From the NCBI GenBank assembly GCA_001698425.1, contig MBRE01000065.1:98599-162598 (forward strand): a stretch of DNA of 64,000 nucleotides, in the 5' to 3' direction. Origin of the DNA: Oscillatoriales cyanobacterium USR001. GTDB taxonomy: Bacteria; Cyanobacteriota; Cyanobacteriia; Cyanobacteriales; Microcoleaceae. Shown piece after piece: positions 54,790 to 63,281 of this stretch (within the stretch, counting starts at the first letter, position 1; every line of letters starts with the position of its first letter). A program made the position numbers and the translations under genes. Below the pieces are notes generated by a model. That model was not told the DNA's origin, did no database searches, and worked only from the letters and a program-made list of their open reading frames with translations.

Positions 54790-55032
54790 GTTGCGTAATC
54801 AGAGTTAACACGGAGCAAGACACAGTAAAAATTAACACATTGTACTGAAACATACTCCTAAGTAAAAATTACTAAAGCTATGCAAGGTAACAATTTATCA
54901 ATCCAGAGGAATAGAAATGAAGTAACTAAATATACTGTTTTCCCCCAATCTAACCACTAAGTTAGAACCAAAATTCCCTTCGATCGGCGAAAGCCATACC
55001 TCCTCATCAAGTAAGCAACGAGGGTAAATTCA

Positions 55033-56586
55033 GTGACACAGACAGCAGAACCACAAACAAGTGGTAACAAATTTGAGAAATTCAAAGCCGAAAAAGACGG
55101 TTTGGCGGTAAAATCTGAGCTCGATCGCTTTGCGGCGATCGGCTGGGAAGCAATGGATGAAACCGATCGCGACCATCGCCTCAAATGGTTAGGCATTTTC
55201 TTTCGGCCAGTAACTCCCGGTAAATTTATGATGCGGTTGCGCTTGCCTAACGGCATCATTACCAGCAATCAAATGCAGGTTTTAGGTGAAATTGTGCAGC
55301 GTTACGGCGAAGACGGTAGCGCCGACATCACCACCAGACAAAACCTCCAACTGCGGGGAATTCGGATTGAAGATGTACCCGACATCTTCCGCCGCCTCAA
55401 AGATGCTGGAATGACTAGCATTCAGTCAGGGATGGATAACGTTCGCAACATTACCGGTTCACCCGTTGCCGGCTTAGACGGCGATGAACTGTATGATACG
55501 CGGGAGTTGTGCCGCCAAGTCCAAGACATGATTACCAACGGTGGCGAAGGTAATCCAGCCTTTACGAACTTGCCGAGAAAATTTAACATTGCGATCGCAG
55601 GCTGTAGAGACAACTCCGTACACGCCGAAATCAACGACATCGCCTTTATTCCCGCCTACAAAGATGGCACATTTGGGTTTAACGTCTTAGTTGGTGGCTT
55701 CTTCTCCGCCAAACGTTGCGAAGCGGCGATACCCTTAAACGCTTGGGTTCCTCCTAGTGAAGTCGTCGATCTTTGCCAAGCCATATTAATTGTATATCGC
55801 GATCGCGGACTCAGGGCCAACCGCCAAAAATCTCGCCTAATGTGGCTAATAGACGAATTAGGCCTCGACCAATTCCGTAGCGCAGTAGAAAAACAACTCG
55901 ATCGCACCCTCGCCACCGCCGCCCCCAAAGACGAAATCCTCTGGGAAAAACGCGATCGCATCGGCATTTACGCCCAAAAACAACCTGGATTAAAATACAT
56001 CGGCCTCCACATTCCCGTCGGACGACTGCACGCCCCAGATATGTTTGACCTAGCTAGAATTGCCGATGTCTATGGTAGCAGCGAAATCCGACTCACAGTA
56101 GAACAAAACGCGATTATTTCTAATGTCCCCGAATCCCGCGTAGAAACCCTACTACAAGAACCACTACTTCAGCGATTCTCAACCGCACCCGCACCTTTAA
56201 CAAGGGCATTAGTTTCTTGCACCGGGGCACAATTTTGCAACTTTGCATTAATTGAAACCAAAAATCGCGCGGTGGAAATGATCAAAGAATTAGAAGCAGA
56301 ATTGTCCTTCTCCAAACCAGTCAGAATCCACTGGACAGGTTGCCCCAACTCCTGCGGCCAACCGCAAGTTGCAGACATTGGCTTACTAGGTACAAAAGTC
56401 CGCAAAAATGGCAAAACCTTAGAAGGCGTGGATATCTATATGGGTGGCACTGTTGGCAAAGATGCCCACCTCGGTAGTTGCGTACAAAAAAGTATTCCTT
56501 GTGAAGACCTTAAACCAATTTTACGCCAACTATTAATCGAGCATTTCCACGCTCAACCAATTCCAGTGCTAATGGCTAATAGCTAA
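55033..56586 (+). CDS. nirA: Ferredoxin-nitrite reductase
   Basis: The protein has 517 residues from a GTG with GAGGG ahead of it. Siroheme and 4Fe-4S ligands are Cys396 and Cys402 (CTGAQFC) and Cys437 and Cys441 (CPNSC). Both ferrite-reductase repeats are present, for example MRLRLPNGIITSNQMQVLG. It reduces nitrite to ammonium with six electrons from ferredoxin in the cytoplasm. It is first in the nitrate cluster behind an NtcA promoter. The length equals the short cyanobacterial form without a C-terminal ferredoxin domain. Confidence 0.97.
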   Translation: MTQTAEPQTSGNKFEKFKAEKDGLAVKSELDRFAAIGWEAMDETDRDHRLKWLGIFFRPVTPGKFMMRLRLPNGIITSNQMQVLGEIVQRYGEDGSADITTRQNLQLRGIRIEDVPDIFRRLKDAGMTSIQSGMDNVRNITGSPVAGLDGDELYDTRELCRQVQDMITNGGEGNPAFTNLPRKFNIAIAGCRDNSVHAEINDIAFIPAYKDGTFGFNVLVGGFFSAKRCEAAIPLNAWVPPSEVVDLCQAILIVYRDRGLRANRQKSRLMWLIDELGLDQFRSAVEKQLDRTLATAAPKDEILWEKRDRIGIYAQKQPGLKYIGLHIPVGRLHAPDMFDLARIADVYGSSEIRLTVEQNAIISNVPESRVETLLQEPLLQRFSTAPAPLTRALVSCTGAQFCNFALIETKNRAVEMIKELEAELSFSKPVRIHWTGCPNSCGQPQVADIGLLGTKVRKNGKTLEGVDIYMGGTVGKDAHLGSCVQKSIPCEDLKPILRQLLIEHFHAQPIPVLMANS

Positions 56587-56628
56587 TGTTAGTAACCCAA
56601 GAATACTAACAACCAATCACAAACAGTT

Positions 56629-56766
56629 ATGAGTTAACAGTTAACAGTTAACAGTTAACAGTTAACAAATAACAGTTAACAAATAACAGTTAACAAATAA
56701 CAGTTAACAAATAACAGTTAACAGTTAACAAATAACAACTAACAAATAACAACTAACAAACAAAAA
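56629..56766. repeat. Heptamer repeat array (AACAGTT / AACAAAT)
   Basis: About 19 consecutive seven-base units fill the space between nirA and nrtA: AACAGTT blocks alternate with AACAAAT blocks. The nrtA start codon follows directly, without a purine-rich ribosome binding site. Confidence 0.9.
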
Positions 56767-56768
56767 TA

Positions 56769-58097
56769 ATGAGCAAAATTTCCCGTCGTAAATTCATCGT
56801 CACCGCTGGCACAACAGCCGCAGCTACTCTACTAATTCATGGCTGTACTTCCGGTTCTAACACTTCTACAACTGCTTCCAGTTCTAGTCCCAGTGGTTCA
56901 CCTTCCGCCACACCTTCGACAAACATTAGCGCCGCTGATGCTCCAGAAGTTACCACTGCTAAATTAGGATTTATTGCCCTAACTGATGCCGCACCGCTAA
57001 TTATTGCCAAAGAAAAAGGCTTATTTGAAAAGCACGGCATGAAAGATGTACAAGTCGCTAAACAAGCATCTTGGCCAGTAACTCGCGATAACTTAGAACT
57101 AGGTTCTAGCGGCGGCGGCATTGATGGCGCACACATTTTATCGCCCATGCCTTACATGATGGCATTAGGCACAATTACCAAAGGAAATCAACCAGTGCCG
57201 ATGTATATTACCGCCCGGTTAAATACTAACGGTCAGGGAATTTCTATCGGCAAAAAATACCTAGATTTAAAATTAGGTACTGATAGTAAAGCGTTAAAAT
57301 CAGCTATCACTAAAGAATCTAAATTTGCTGTAACCTTTCCCGGTGGTACTCACGATCTCTGGATGCGCTATTGGTTAGCCGCTGGCGGCATTAATCCCGA
57401 TACTGATGTATCAGTAGTTCCTGTGCCGCCACCACAAATGGTTGCTAACATGAAAGTCGGCAATATGGAAGCTTTTTGTGTAGGAGAACCTTGGAATGCT
57501 CAATTAATTACTCAGAAGGAAGGTTATTCAGCTTTAATCACCGGTGAACTCTGGAAAGATCACCCAGAAAAAGCGCTAACTTTAAGAGCAGATTGGGTAG
57601 ACAAAAATCCCAAAGCTGCTAGGGCAATTACAATGGCAGTTCTGGAGGCTCAGCAGTGGTGCGACAAACCAGAAAATAAAGAAGAGATGTGTAAAATTAT
57701 CTCTGAAGATAAGTGGTTAAAAGTTCCATTTCCAGATATTATTGCTCGGTCTAAGGGTGAGATTGACTATGGTAATGGCCGCACAGAAGCCAGCAGTCCG
57801 CTATTGATGAAATTCTGGGCAGATAACGCTTCTTATCCTTATAAGAGTCACGATATTTGGTTCTTAACTGAGAATATCCGCTGGGGGAATATTCCGGCTA
57901 CCACAGACATCAAAGCAATAGTTAAAAAAGTCAATCGCGATGATATTTGGAAAGAAGCAGCGAAAGCTTTGGGAGTTCCCGCAGCACAGATTCCTACTAG
58001 CGATTCTCGCGGTGTGGAAACATTTTTCGACGGGGTTAAGTTTGATCCAGAAAAGCCGGAAGAATATTTGAAAGCTTTGGCAATTAAGAAAGCGTAA
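56769..58097 (+). CDS. nrtA: Nitrate/nitrite ABC transporter substrate-binding protein
   Basis: This 442-residue protein has a twin-arginine-like start (SRRKFIVTAGTTAAATLLIHGC) with a lipobox whose Cys26 would be lipidated. A Ser/Thr-rich linker leads to the binding domain: LGFIALTDAAPLIIAKEKGLFEKHG, PMPYMMALGTITKGNQPVPM and VTFPGGTHDLWMRYWLAAGGI in pieces. NrtA captures nitrate and nitrite in the periplasm for NrtB. It is anchored to the plasma membrane. A strong palindrome after the gene may set its mRNA above that of nrtBCD. Confidence 0.97.
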   Translation: MSKISRRKFIVTAGTTAAATLLIHGCTSGSNTSTTASSSSPSGSPSATPSTNISAADAPEVTTAKLGFIALTDAAPLIIAKEKGLFEKHGMKDVQVAKQASWPVTRDNLELGSSGGGIDGAHILSPMPYMMALGTITKGNQPVPMYITARLNTNGQGISIGKKYLDLKLGTDSKALKSAITKESKFAVTFPGGTHDLWMRYWLAAGGINPDTDVSVVPVPPPQMVANMKVGNMEAFCVGEPWNAQLITQKEGYSALITGELWKDHPEKALTLRADWVDKNPKAARAITMAVLEAQQWCDKPENKEEMCKIISEDKWLKVPFPDIIARSKGEIDYGNGRTEASSPLLMKFWADNASYPYKSHDIWFLTENIRWGNIPATTDIKAIVKKVNRDDIWKEAAKALGVPAAQIPTSDSRGVETFFDGVKFDPEKPEEYLKALAIKKA

Positions 58098-58137
58098 TTG
58101 TTAGTTTTTAGTTGGCAAAAGTCACTAAAATAACAAT

Positions 58138-58201
58138 CTTGTAGTAGCGACTTTAGTCGCTTTCTTCTCTAAATTCAGCGACTAAAGTCGCTACTACGAA
58201 C
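58138..58201 (+). repeat. Large palindrome between nrtA and nrtB
   Basis: GTAGTAGCGACTTTAGTCGC and its inverse GCGACTAAAGTCGCTACTAC are separated by about 18 bases and form a 20-pair stem. Related units recur at 59126-59297. It may act as a partial terminator or as a 3' mRNA stabiliser. Confidence 0.8.
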
Positions 58202-58233
58202 CACCAATAACAACTACTAAGCAATCAAAAACT

Positions 58234-59106
58234 ATGGCAACAAACATTGAGACAATATCAAAAAGTAATAATCCAGTGAATGCTGTTATTTCTTTTTTTA
58301 ATAAGAATCGCCGAAAAATCATCCGCCCCTTGGTGGCGATCGTGGTTATTCTAGTAATCTGGCAAATCCTTTGTCACGATCCTAAATCTACCTTACCGGG
58401 ACCGATTAAAATGATTGCAGAAAGTGGTAATCTAATTATTAATCCTTTCTTTGATAATGGTGGTACAGACAAAGGTTTATTCTGGCAACTTTTAGCTAGT
58501 TTACAGCGGGTAGGGATCGGCTTTACTTTAGCCGCAATTCTTGGTATATCACTGGGAATATTAATTGGGACTAATTCTTTGATGTTCGATGCTTTAGACC
58601 CAATTTTTCAGGTGTTGAGAACGATTCCGCCTTTGGCTTGGCTACCGATTTCTCTGGGTGCATTTCAACAATTCAATCCCTTTGATGGTATGGGGATGAA
58701 AACCAGTGAAGTTTCGGCTCTTTTTGTGATTTTAATTACTGCAATTTGGCCAATTATCATCAATACAACTGTAGGAGTGCAGCAGATACCTCAAGATTAC
58801 AGAAATGTTGCCAGAGTATTACGTTTACCTGGACAAAAATATTTCTGGAAAATTCTGTTACCTTCTGCGGTTCCGTATATTTTCACTGGTTTAAGGATTG
58901 GAATTGGTTTATCTTGGTTAGCAATTGTGGCTGCTGAAATGCTAGTGGGTGGTGTGGGAATTGGGTTTTTTATCTGGGATTCTTATAATAGTTCCCGTCT
59001 CAGCCACGTTATTCTAGCGGTGATTTATGTAGGTATTGTTGGTTTATTGTTAGATAGGTTGGTAGGTTTCATCGCCTCCAAAGTTGTGCCAGAAGAACAA
59101 AAGTAA
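58234..59106 (+). CDS. nrtB: Nitrate ABC transporter permease
   Basis: This 290-residue protein has an N-terminal membrane segment (PLVAIVVILVIWQILC) and a binding-protein-dependent transport permease domain with about six helices. The EAA-like loop is seen around DYRNVARVLRLPGQKYFWKILLPSAVPYIFTGLRIG. It forms the pore of the NrtABCD transporter with the NrtC and NrtD ATPases. No Shine-Dalgarno of note precedes it. Confidence 0.96.
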   Translation: MATNIETISKSNNPVNAVISFFNKNRRKIIRPLVAIVVILVIWQILCHDPKSTLPGPIKMIAESGNLIINPFFDNGGTDKGLFWQLLASLQRVGIGFTLAAILGISLGILIGTNSLMFDALDPIFQVLRTIPPLAWLPISLGAFQQFNPFDGMGMKTSEVSALFVILITAIWPIIINTTVGVQQIPQDYRNVARVLRLPGQKYFWKILLPSAVPYIFTGLRIGIGLSWLAIVAAEMLVGGVGIGFFIWDSYNSSRLSHVILAVIYVGIVGLLLDRLVGFIASKVVPEEQK

Positions 59107-59125
59107 ATTTTGTTCGTAAATTTTG

Positions 59126-59297
59126 TTCGTAGTAGCGTCTTTAGACGCTTTATATCTAGCGAGCTACCAGATGCTGGCACTACTAACAACTTATATCTAG
59201 CGAGCCAGATGCTGGCACTACTAACAAATCACAGCGACTAAAGTCGCTACTACGAACCCAAATTACAGCGACTAAAGTCGCTACTACGAACCAATAA
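59126..59297. repeat. Repeat block between nrtB and nrtC
   Basis: GTAGTAGCGTCTTTAGACGC, two copies of ATATCTAGCGAGC(T)..CCAGATGCTGGCAC and two copies of GCGACTAAAGTCGCTACTAC lie in 170 bases. The last two match the arm of the nrtA-nrtB palindrome. The block is non-coding. Confidence 0.8.
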
Positions 59298-59335
59298 AAA
59301 CAACAACTAATTATTAACCACTAGCCTCTAAAATT

Positions 59336-61363
59336 ATGTCATTTTTTGTTGAAGTAGATAACGTCGATCGCGTATTTAACCTCCCAAATGGGGGCAAATA
59401 CATTGCGCTGAAAAACATTGATATCAAGATTAAACAAGGAGAATTTCTTACCTTAATTGGACACTCTGGCTGTGGTAAATCTACCTTACTAAACATCATT
59501 GCTGGTTTAGATAAACCGAGTCAGGGAGGTGTAATTTTAGAAGGTCGCGAAGTGCGGGAACCTGGACCGGACAGAATGGTAGTTTTTCAAAATTACTCTC
59601 TGTTACCTTGGCTAACCGTTCGAGAAAATATTGCTTTAGCTGTTGATGAAGTTTATAGAAATCAACCGAAAGGCGAACGCAAAAGTATTATCGAACATCA
59701 TATTAATTTAGTGGGATTGCGACACGCTGCTGATAAAAGACCGGGGGAAATTTCTGGGGGGATGAAACAGAGAGTTGCGATCGCGCGAGCTTTAGCTATC
59801 CGTCCAAAATTACTATTATTAGATGAACCTTTTGGTGCGTTAGACGCTTTAACTCGCGGTGGTTTGCAAGATCAATTGATGAAAATTTGTGAAGAAAGTA
59901 ATGTAACTGCGATCATGGTGACACATGACGTTGATGAGGCATTATTACTATCAGATAGAATCGTCATGCTTACCACTGGACCTGAAGCACAAATTGGGCA
60001 AATTTTAGAAGTACCAATTCCGCGTCCTCGTCACCGGATGGAAGTAGTAAATCATCCGAGTTATTATGCTTTGCGAAATGAAATGGTTTATTTCTTAAAT
60101 CAACAAAAACGGGTGAAGCAGCGGAAAGTTAAAAAAGCTAATGTTATTGCTAAGAATGGTTTAGAAAAAGTGAACCTAGAAATTGGGTTTATACCCCTCA
60201 CAGATTGCGCTCCCTTAGTAGTAGCAAAAGAAAAAGGTTTCTTCGCAGCACACGGTTTAGAAGAAGTCAATCTTTCGCGAGAACCTAGTTGGAAAGCGAT
60301 TGCGAAAGGAGTGGCAATGGGTCGATTAGATGCGGCTCAAATGGTTGCAGGAATGCCGATCGCAATGACTTTGGGTTTACAAGATGATAATCATCCGATG
60401 CCGGTGAATACGGCTTTAATTCTCTCTCGCAATGGTAATGCGATTACCTTTAGCAAGCAGTTATATCTCCAGGGAATTAGAACACTGGCTGATTTTAAGG
60501 AAGCGATCGCGCAAAATCCTGACAAAATTCACACTTTTGGCATGGTACATCCTAGTTCTATGCACAATTTGTTATTGCGTTACTGGTTAGCGGCTGGTGG
60601 AATTGATCCCGATTTGGATGTAAGTTTAACTGTGATTCCACCACCACAAATGGTGGCTAATTTAAAAGCAGGAAATATTGACGGCTATTGTGTTGGAGAA
60701 CCTTGGAATTCTCACGCGATTAATGAAGGTGTTGGGTTTGCGATCGCGAAAACTTCAGATATTTTGCAGGGAGGACATATCGAGAAAGTTTTAGGCGTGA
60801 CAGAAGAGTGGGCTAATAAATATCCCCAAACTCATTTAGCTTTAGTTAAAGCACTTTTAGAAGCCTGTGAATATTGCGATGACAAACGTAATCGGGAAGA
60901 AATTTTAGAGCTACTTTGTCGAGAAGAATACATCGGCTCTGATCCCAAACATATCCGCGCTGGATTTATTGATGTTTATGATTATGGGACAGATGATGCA
61001 CCAGAAATGTTGTTAAATTACAACCAGTTTTACGTCGATCGCGCTAATTTTCCCGATCGCACGGAAATGCTCTGGGTAATGACTCAAATGGCTCGTTGGG
61101 GAATTGTACCTTTTCCGAAAAATTGGGTGGAAATACTAGATCGGATTTTGCGCCCCGATGTATTTGGCGAAGCAGTTAGACAGTTAGGTTTGCCCGATGT
61201 AGGACGGGAAAAACGCAACATTAAACTATTTGATGAAATAGTATTTAATGCCGATGACCCCATCAAATATTTGCAAAGTATCAAAATCAAACGCGCTGTG
61301 AGGATTGAAGAAATATTAATTGAGTCCATTGGTTCTCAATGTTCTATTAGGTTGCCAGCATGA
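59336..61363 (+). CDS. nrtC: Nitrate ABC transporter ATP-binding protein with NrtA-like regulatory domain
   Basis: This 675-residue protein has an ATPase part (1-260) with Walker A GHSGCGKST (42-50), signature ISGGMKQRVAIARA and Walker B LLLLDEPFGALDAL. Residues about 280-660 resemble NrtA (IGFIPLTDCAPLVVAKEKGFFAAHG, then WLAAGGIDPDLDVSLTVIPPPQMVANL in pieces) and lack a signal peptide. In cyanobacteria this cytoplasmic NrtA-like domain mediates ammonium-promoted inhibition of transport. It overlaps nrtD by four bases (ATGA). Confidence 0.97.
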   Translation: MSFFVEVDNVDRVFNLPNGGKYIALKNIDIKIKQGEFLTLIGHSGCGKSTLLNIIAGLDKPSQGGVILEGREVREPGPDRMVVFQNYSLLPWLTVRENIALAVDEVYRNQPKGERKSIIEHHINLVGLRHAADKRPGEISGGMKQRVAIARALAIRPKLLLLDEPFGALDALTRGGLQDQLMKICEESNVTAIMVTHDVDEALLLSDRIVMLTTGPEAQIGQILEVPIPRPRHRMEVVNHPSYYALRNEMVYFLNQQKRVKQRKVKKANVIAKNGLEKVNLEIGFIPLTDCAPLVVAKEKGFFAAHGLEEVNLSREPSWKAIAKGVAMGRLDAAQMVAGMPIAMTLGLQDDNHPMPVNTALILSRNGNAITFSKQLYLQGIRTLADFKEAIAQNPDKIHTFGMVHPSSMHNLLLRYWLAAGGIDPDLDVSLTVIPPPQMVANLKAGNIDGYCVGEPWNSHAINEGVGFAIAKTSDILQGGHIEKVLGVTEEWANKYPQTHLALVKALLEACEYCDDKRNREEILELLCREEYIGSDPKHIRAGFIDVYDYGTDDAPEMLLNYNQFYVDRANFPDRTEMLWVMTQMARWGIVPFPKNWVEILDRILRPDVFGEAVRQLGLPDVGREKRNIKLFDEIVFNADDPIKYLQSIKIKRAVRIEEILIESIGSQCSIRLPA

Positions 61364-63096
61364 GTCAGAAAGAAGAAGAGGGAAAACTTTTTCCTCTTGA
61401 AATATCAACCACCGATTCCCAATCACCAACCCCTAACTCATCAAATATGCAAACTTTAGATAGCAAAAGCACGGTCGAAACTGAATCTTTAAAGTCAGAA
61501 CCTTTTCTGAATATTGCAGGTGTCTCGAAAGTTTATGAAACTCCCAAAGGGCCATATATCGTTCTTGATGGTGTGAATCTTTCCATCAATCAAGGGGAAT
61601 TTATTTGTCTGATCGGTCACTCTGGCTGTGGCAAATCTACTCTGTTGAATATGATTGCGGGTTTCAATCAGCCAACTAAGGGAAGCGTGTCATTGAAAGG
61701 GGAACGCATTACTCAGCCTGGACCTGATAGAATGGTTGTTTTTCAAAATTATTCGCTCTTGCCTTGGTTGAGTGCTACAGAGAATGTTCATTTGGGAGTA
61801 GAAACAGTTTTTGCTGATAAATCTCATGCCGATCAAATGGAGATTGTTAACGAACATTTGGAATTGGTAGGACTTACGGAAGCTGCTCATAAAAGGCCTG
61901 GTCAATTATCTGGGGGGATGAAACAAAGGGTGGCGATCGCGCGAGCTTTAGCTACTAATCCTCAAGTATTAATTTTAGATGAACCTTTTGGAGCCTTAGA
62001 CCCGATTACCCGTGAAGAATTGCAGGAAGAATTATTAAAAATTTGGGAAAAATATCACATTACAGTGATTATGATTACTCACGACATTGATGAGGCTTTA
62101 TTTTTAGCCGATCGCGTAGTGATGATGACAAATGGCCCATCAGCTTATATTGGGGAAGATTTAAAAATTCCTTTTTCGCGTCCTCGGAATCGGACGAGAA
62201 TTATGGAAGATCCACAATACTATGAATTGCGTAATTTTGCTTTAGATTTTCTATTTCGTCGCTTCGCTCATTCGGAGGTGGAAGAAGAGGAAAGTACAGC
62301 ATCAAGCAACACCGCTACCAGTGTTTTGCCAGAAAAAGCGGAGAAAAACATAGAATCAGCACTTGTTACAAAATCTGCTGCATCTGCTACAAAAACTGTT
62401 GCCACAATTCCCTTTAATACTGTAAAAGTTACAAAGGAGTCAAATATGTCAGCGGATCTAAAATCTTCAGAATCATCACCTGGAAAAAGTCTCGCTTTGG
62501 GAGCCGCATGGTTGGTGACAATGATTGGACTGGTTGTGGTAAATGTGGGTTCAGTTTCTGAAATGCAATCTAATCTGCAAAAAGAGGCAGCGCAAGCAGA
62601 AGCAACTGCTGTTTCCGCGAGTCCAATTCCCCTTTCTTCTCCTAGTTTGGCACCATCACCGATCGCGAGTGCTGCGCTGAAGAGTGTTCCTTCTACTGCT
62701 GCAAGTCCAAGTTCGATCGCAACTTCTACATCCGCAACTACTAGCCCTAGTCCCGCGCCCGTGACTGCTAATACTACTGCTACAATCGGCATTACGGATA
62801 AAGCGGAGATAGCGGCTCTCAAGGAAAAACTTTACGCCCAAATTAATGATACTTGGAAAACACCACCAACTTTTACGGAGGATTTAGTTTATCGGGTCAA
62901 AGTTAAGCAAGATGGTAGTATTTTGCAGTATGAAGCTACTAATCAAGTTGCTAAGGATTTCGTGAAAGAAACGCCTTTAGCTACGGTAAAAAGTCCGGCT
63001 AGTTCTGCATCTACCGGTGGCGAAAAAATGGCAGAATTTCGCGTAACTTTTAGCGCCACTAATGGCGGCGCTTTAGATGTTAAGCCTTGGGAATAG
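61360..63096 (+). CDS. nrtD: Nitrate ABC transporter ATP-binding protein with a long membrane-anchored C-terminal extension
   Basis: This protein has 578 residues where NrtD usually has about 275. After a 45-residue leader the ATPase is complete: Walker A GHSGCGKST (86-94), LSGGMKQRVAIARA and LILDEPFGALDPI. It should end near 310. Instead the frame continues through a Ser/Ala-rich linker, a membrane helix (SLALGAAWLVTMIGLVVVNVG), a Pro/Ser/Ala-rich stretch and a small domain with LYAQINDTWKTPPTFTEDLVYRVKV. An internal ATG at 62446 (codon 363) has AAAGGAG six bases upstream, so the extension may also be made as a separate protein. Confidence 0.92.
   Translation: MSQKEEEGKLFPLEISTTDSQSPTPNSSNMQTLDSKSTVETESLKSEPFLNIAGVSKVYETPKGPYIVLDGVNLSINQGEFICLIGHSGCGKSTLLNMIAGFNQPTKGSVSLKGERITQPGPDRMVVFQNYSLLPWLSATENVHLGVETVFADKSHADQMEIVNEHLELVGLTEAAHKRPGQLSGGMKQRVAIARALATNPQVLILDEPFGALDPITREELQEELLKIWEKYHITVIMITHDIDEALFLADRVVMMTNGPSAYIGEDLKIPFSRPRNRTRIMEDPQYYELRNFALDFLFRRFAHSEVEEEESTASSNTATSVLPEKAEKNIESALVTKSAASATKTVATIPFNTVKVTKESNMSADLKSSESSPGKSLALGAAWLVTMIGLVVVNVGSVSEMQSNLQKEAAQAEATAVSASPIPLSSPSLAPSPIASAALKSVPSTAASPSSIATSTSATTSPSPAPVTANTTATIGITDKAEIAALKEKLYAQINDTWKTPPTFTEDLVYRVKVKQDGSILQYEATNQVAKDFVKETPLATVKSPASSASTGGEKMAEFRVTFSATNGGALDVKPWE
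62446..63096 (+). CDS. Possible separate product from the internal start in nrtD
   Basis: From the ATG at 62446, 216 residues in the nrtD frame give MSADLKSSESSPGKS, one membrane helix, a long Pro/Ser/Ala linker as in periplasm-spanning proteins, and a C-terminal beta-rich domain ending FRVTFSATNGGALDVKPWE. The AAAGGAG (62433-62439) is much better than the ribosome binding sites of most genes in this cluster. I do not recognise the domain; it recalls TonB-C-like or secretion-linked modules. Whether it is made alone, as a fusion, or both is open. Confidence 0.5.
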   Translation: MSADLKSSESSPGKSLALGAAWLVTMIGLVVVNVGSVSEMQSNLQKEAAQAEATAVSASPIPLSSPSLAPSPIASAALKSVPSTAASPSSIATSTSATTSPSPAPVTANTTATIGITDKAEIAALKEKLYAQINDTWKTPPTFTEDLVYRVKVKQDGSILQYEATNQVAKDFVKETPLATVKSPASSASTGGEKMAEFRVTFSATNGGALDVKPWE

Positions 63097-63280
63097 TTAG
63101 TGGTTATTTGTTATTGGTTATTTGTTAACTGTTATTTGTTGACTGTTAATAAACAACCAATAACCAATAACAAACAACAAATAACCAATAACCAATAACA
63201 AACAACCAATAACAAATAACCAATAACAAATAAAAAATAAAAAATAACAAATAAAAAATAACAAATAACAAATAACAAAA
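63097..63280. repeat. Heptamer repeat array ahead of narB
   Basis: About 180 bases of TTATTTG, TTATTGG, AACCAAT, AACAAAT and AAAAAAT units. The first ~50 bases are on the opposite strand sense to the rest, so the array as a whole is an imperfect inverted repeat. It ends at the narB start codon. Confidence 0.9.
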
Positions 63281-63281
63281 T

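Noticed and set aside
62268-62822. Long open frame (184 codons) antisense to the nrtD extension
   Set aside because: It mirrors a compositionally biased Ser/Ala/Pro-coding stretch, has no ribosome binding site and no recognisable domain. The plus-strand frame explains the sequence.
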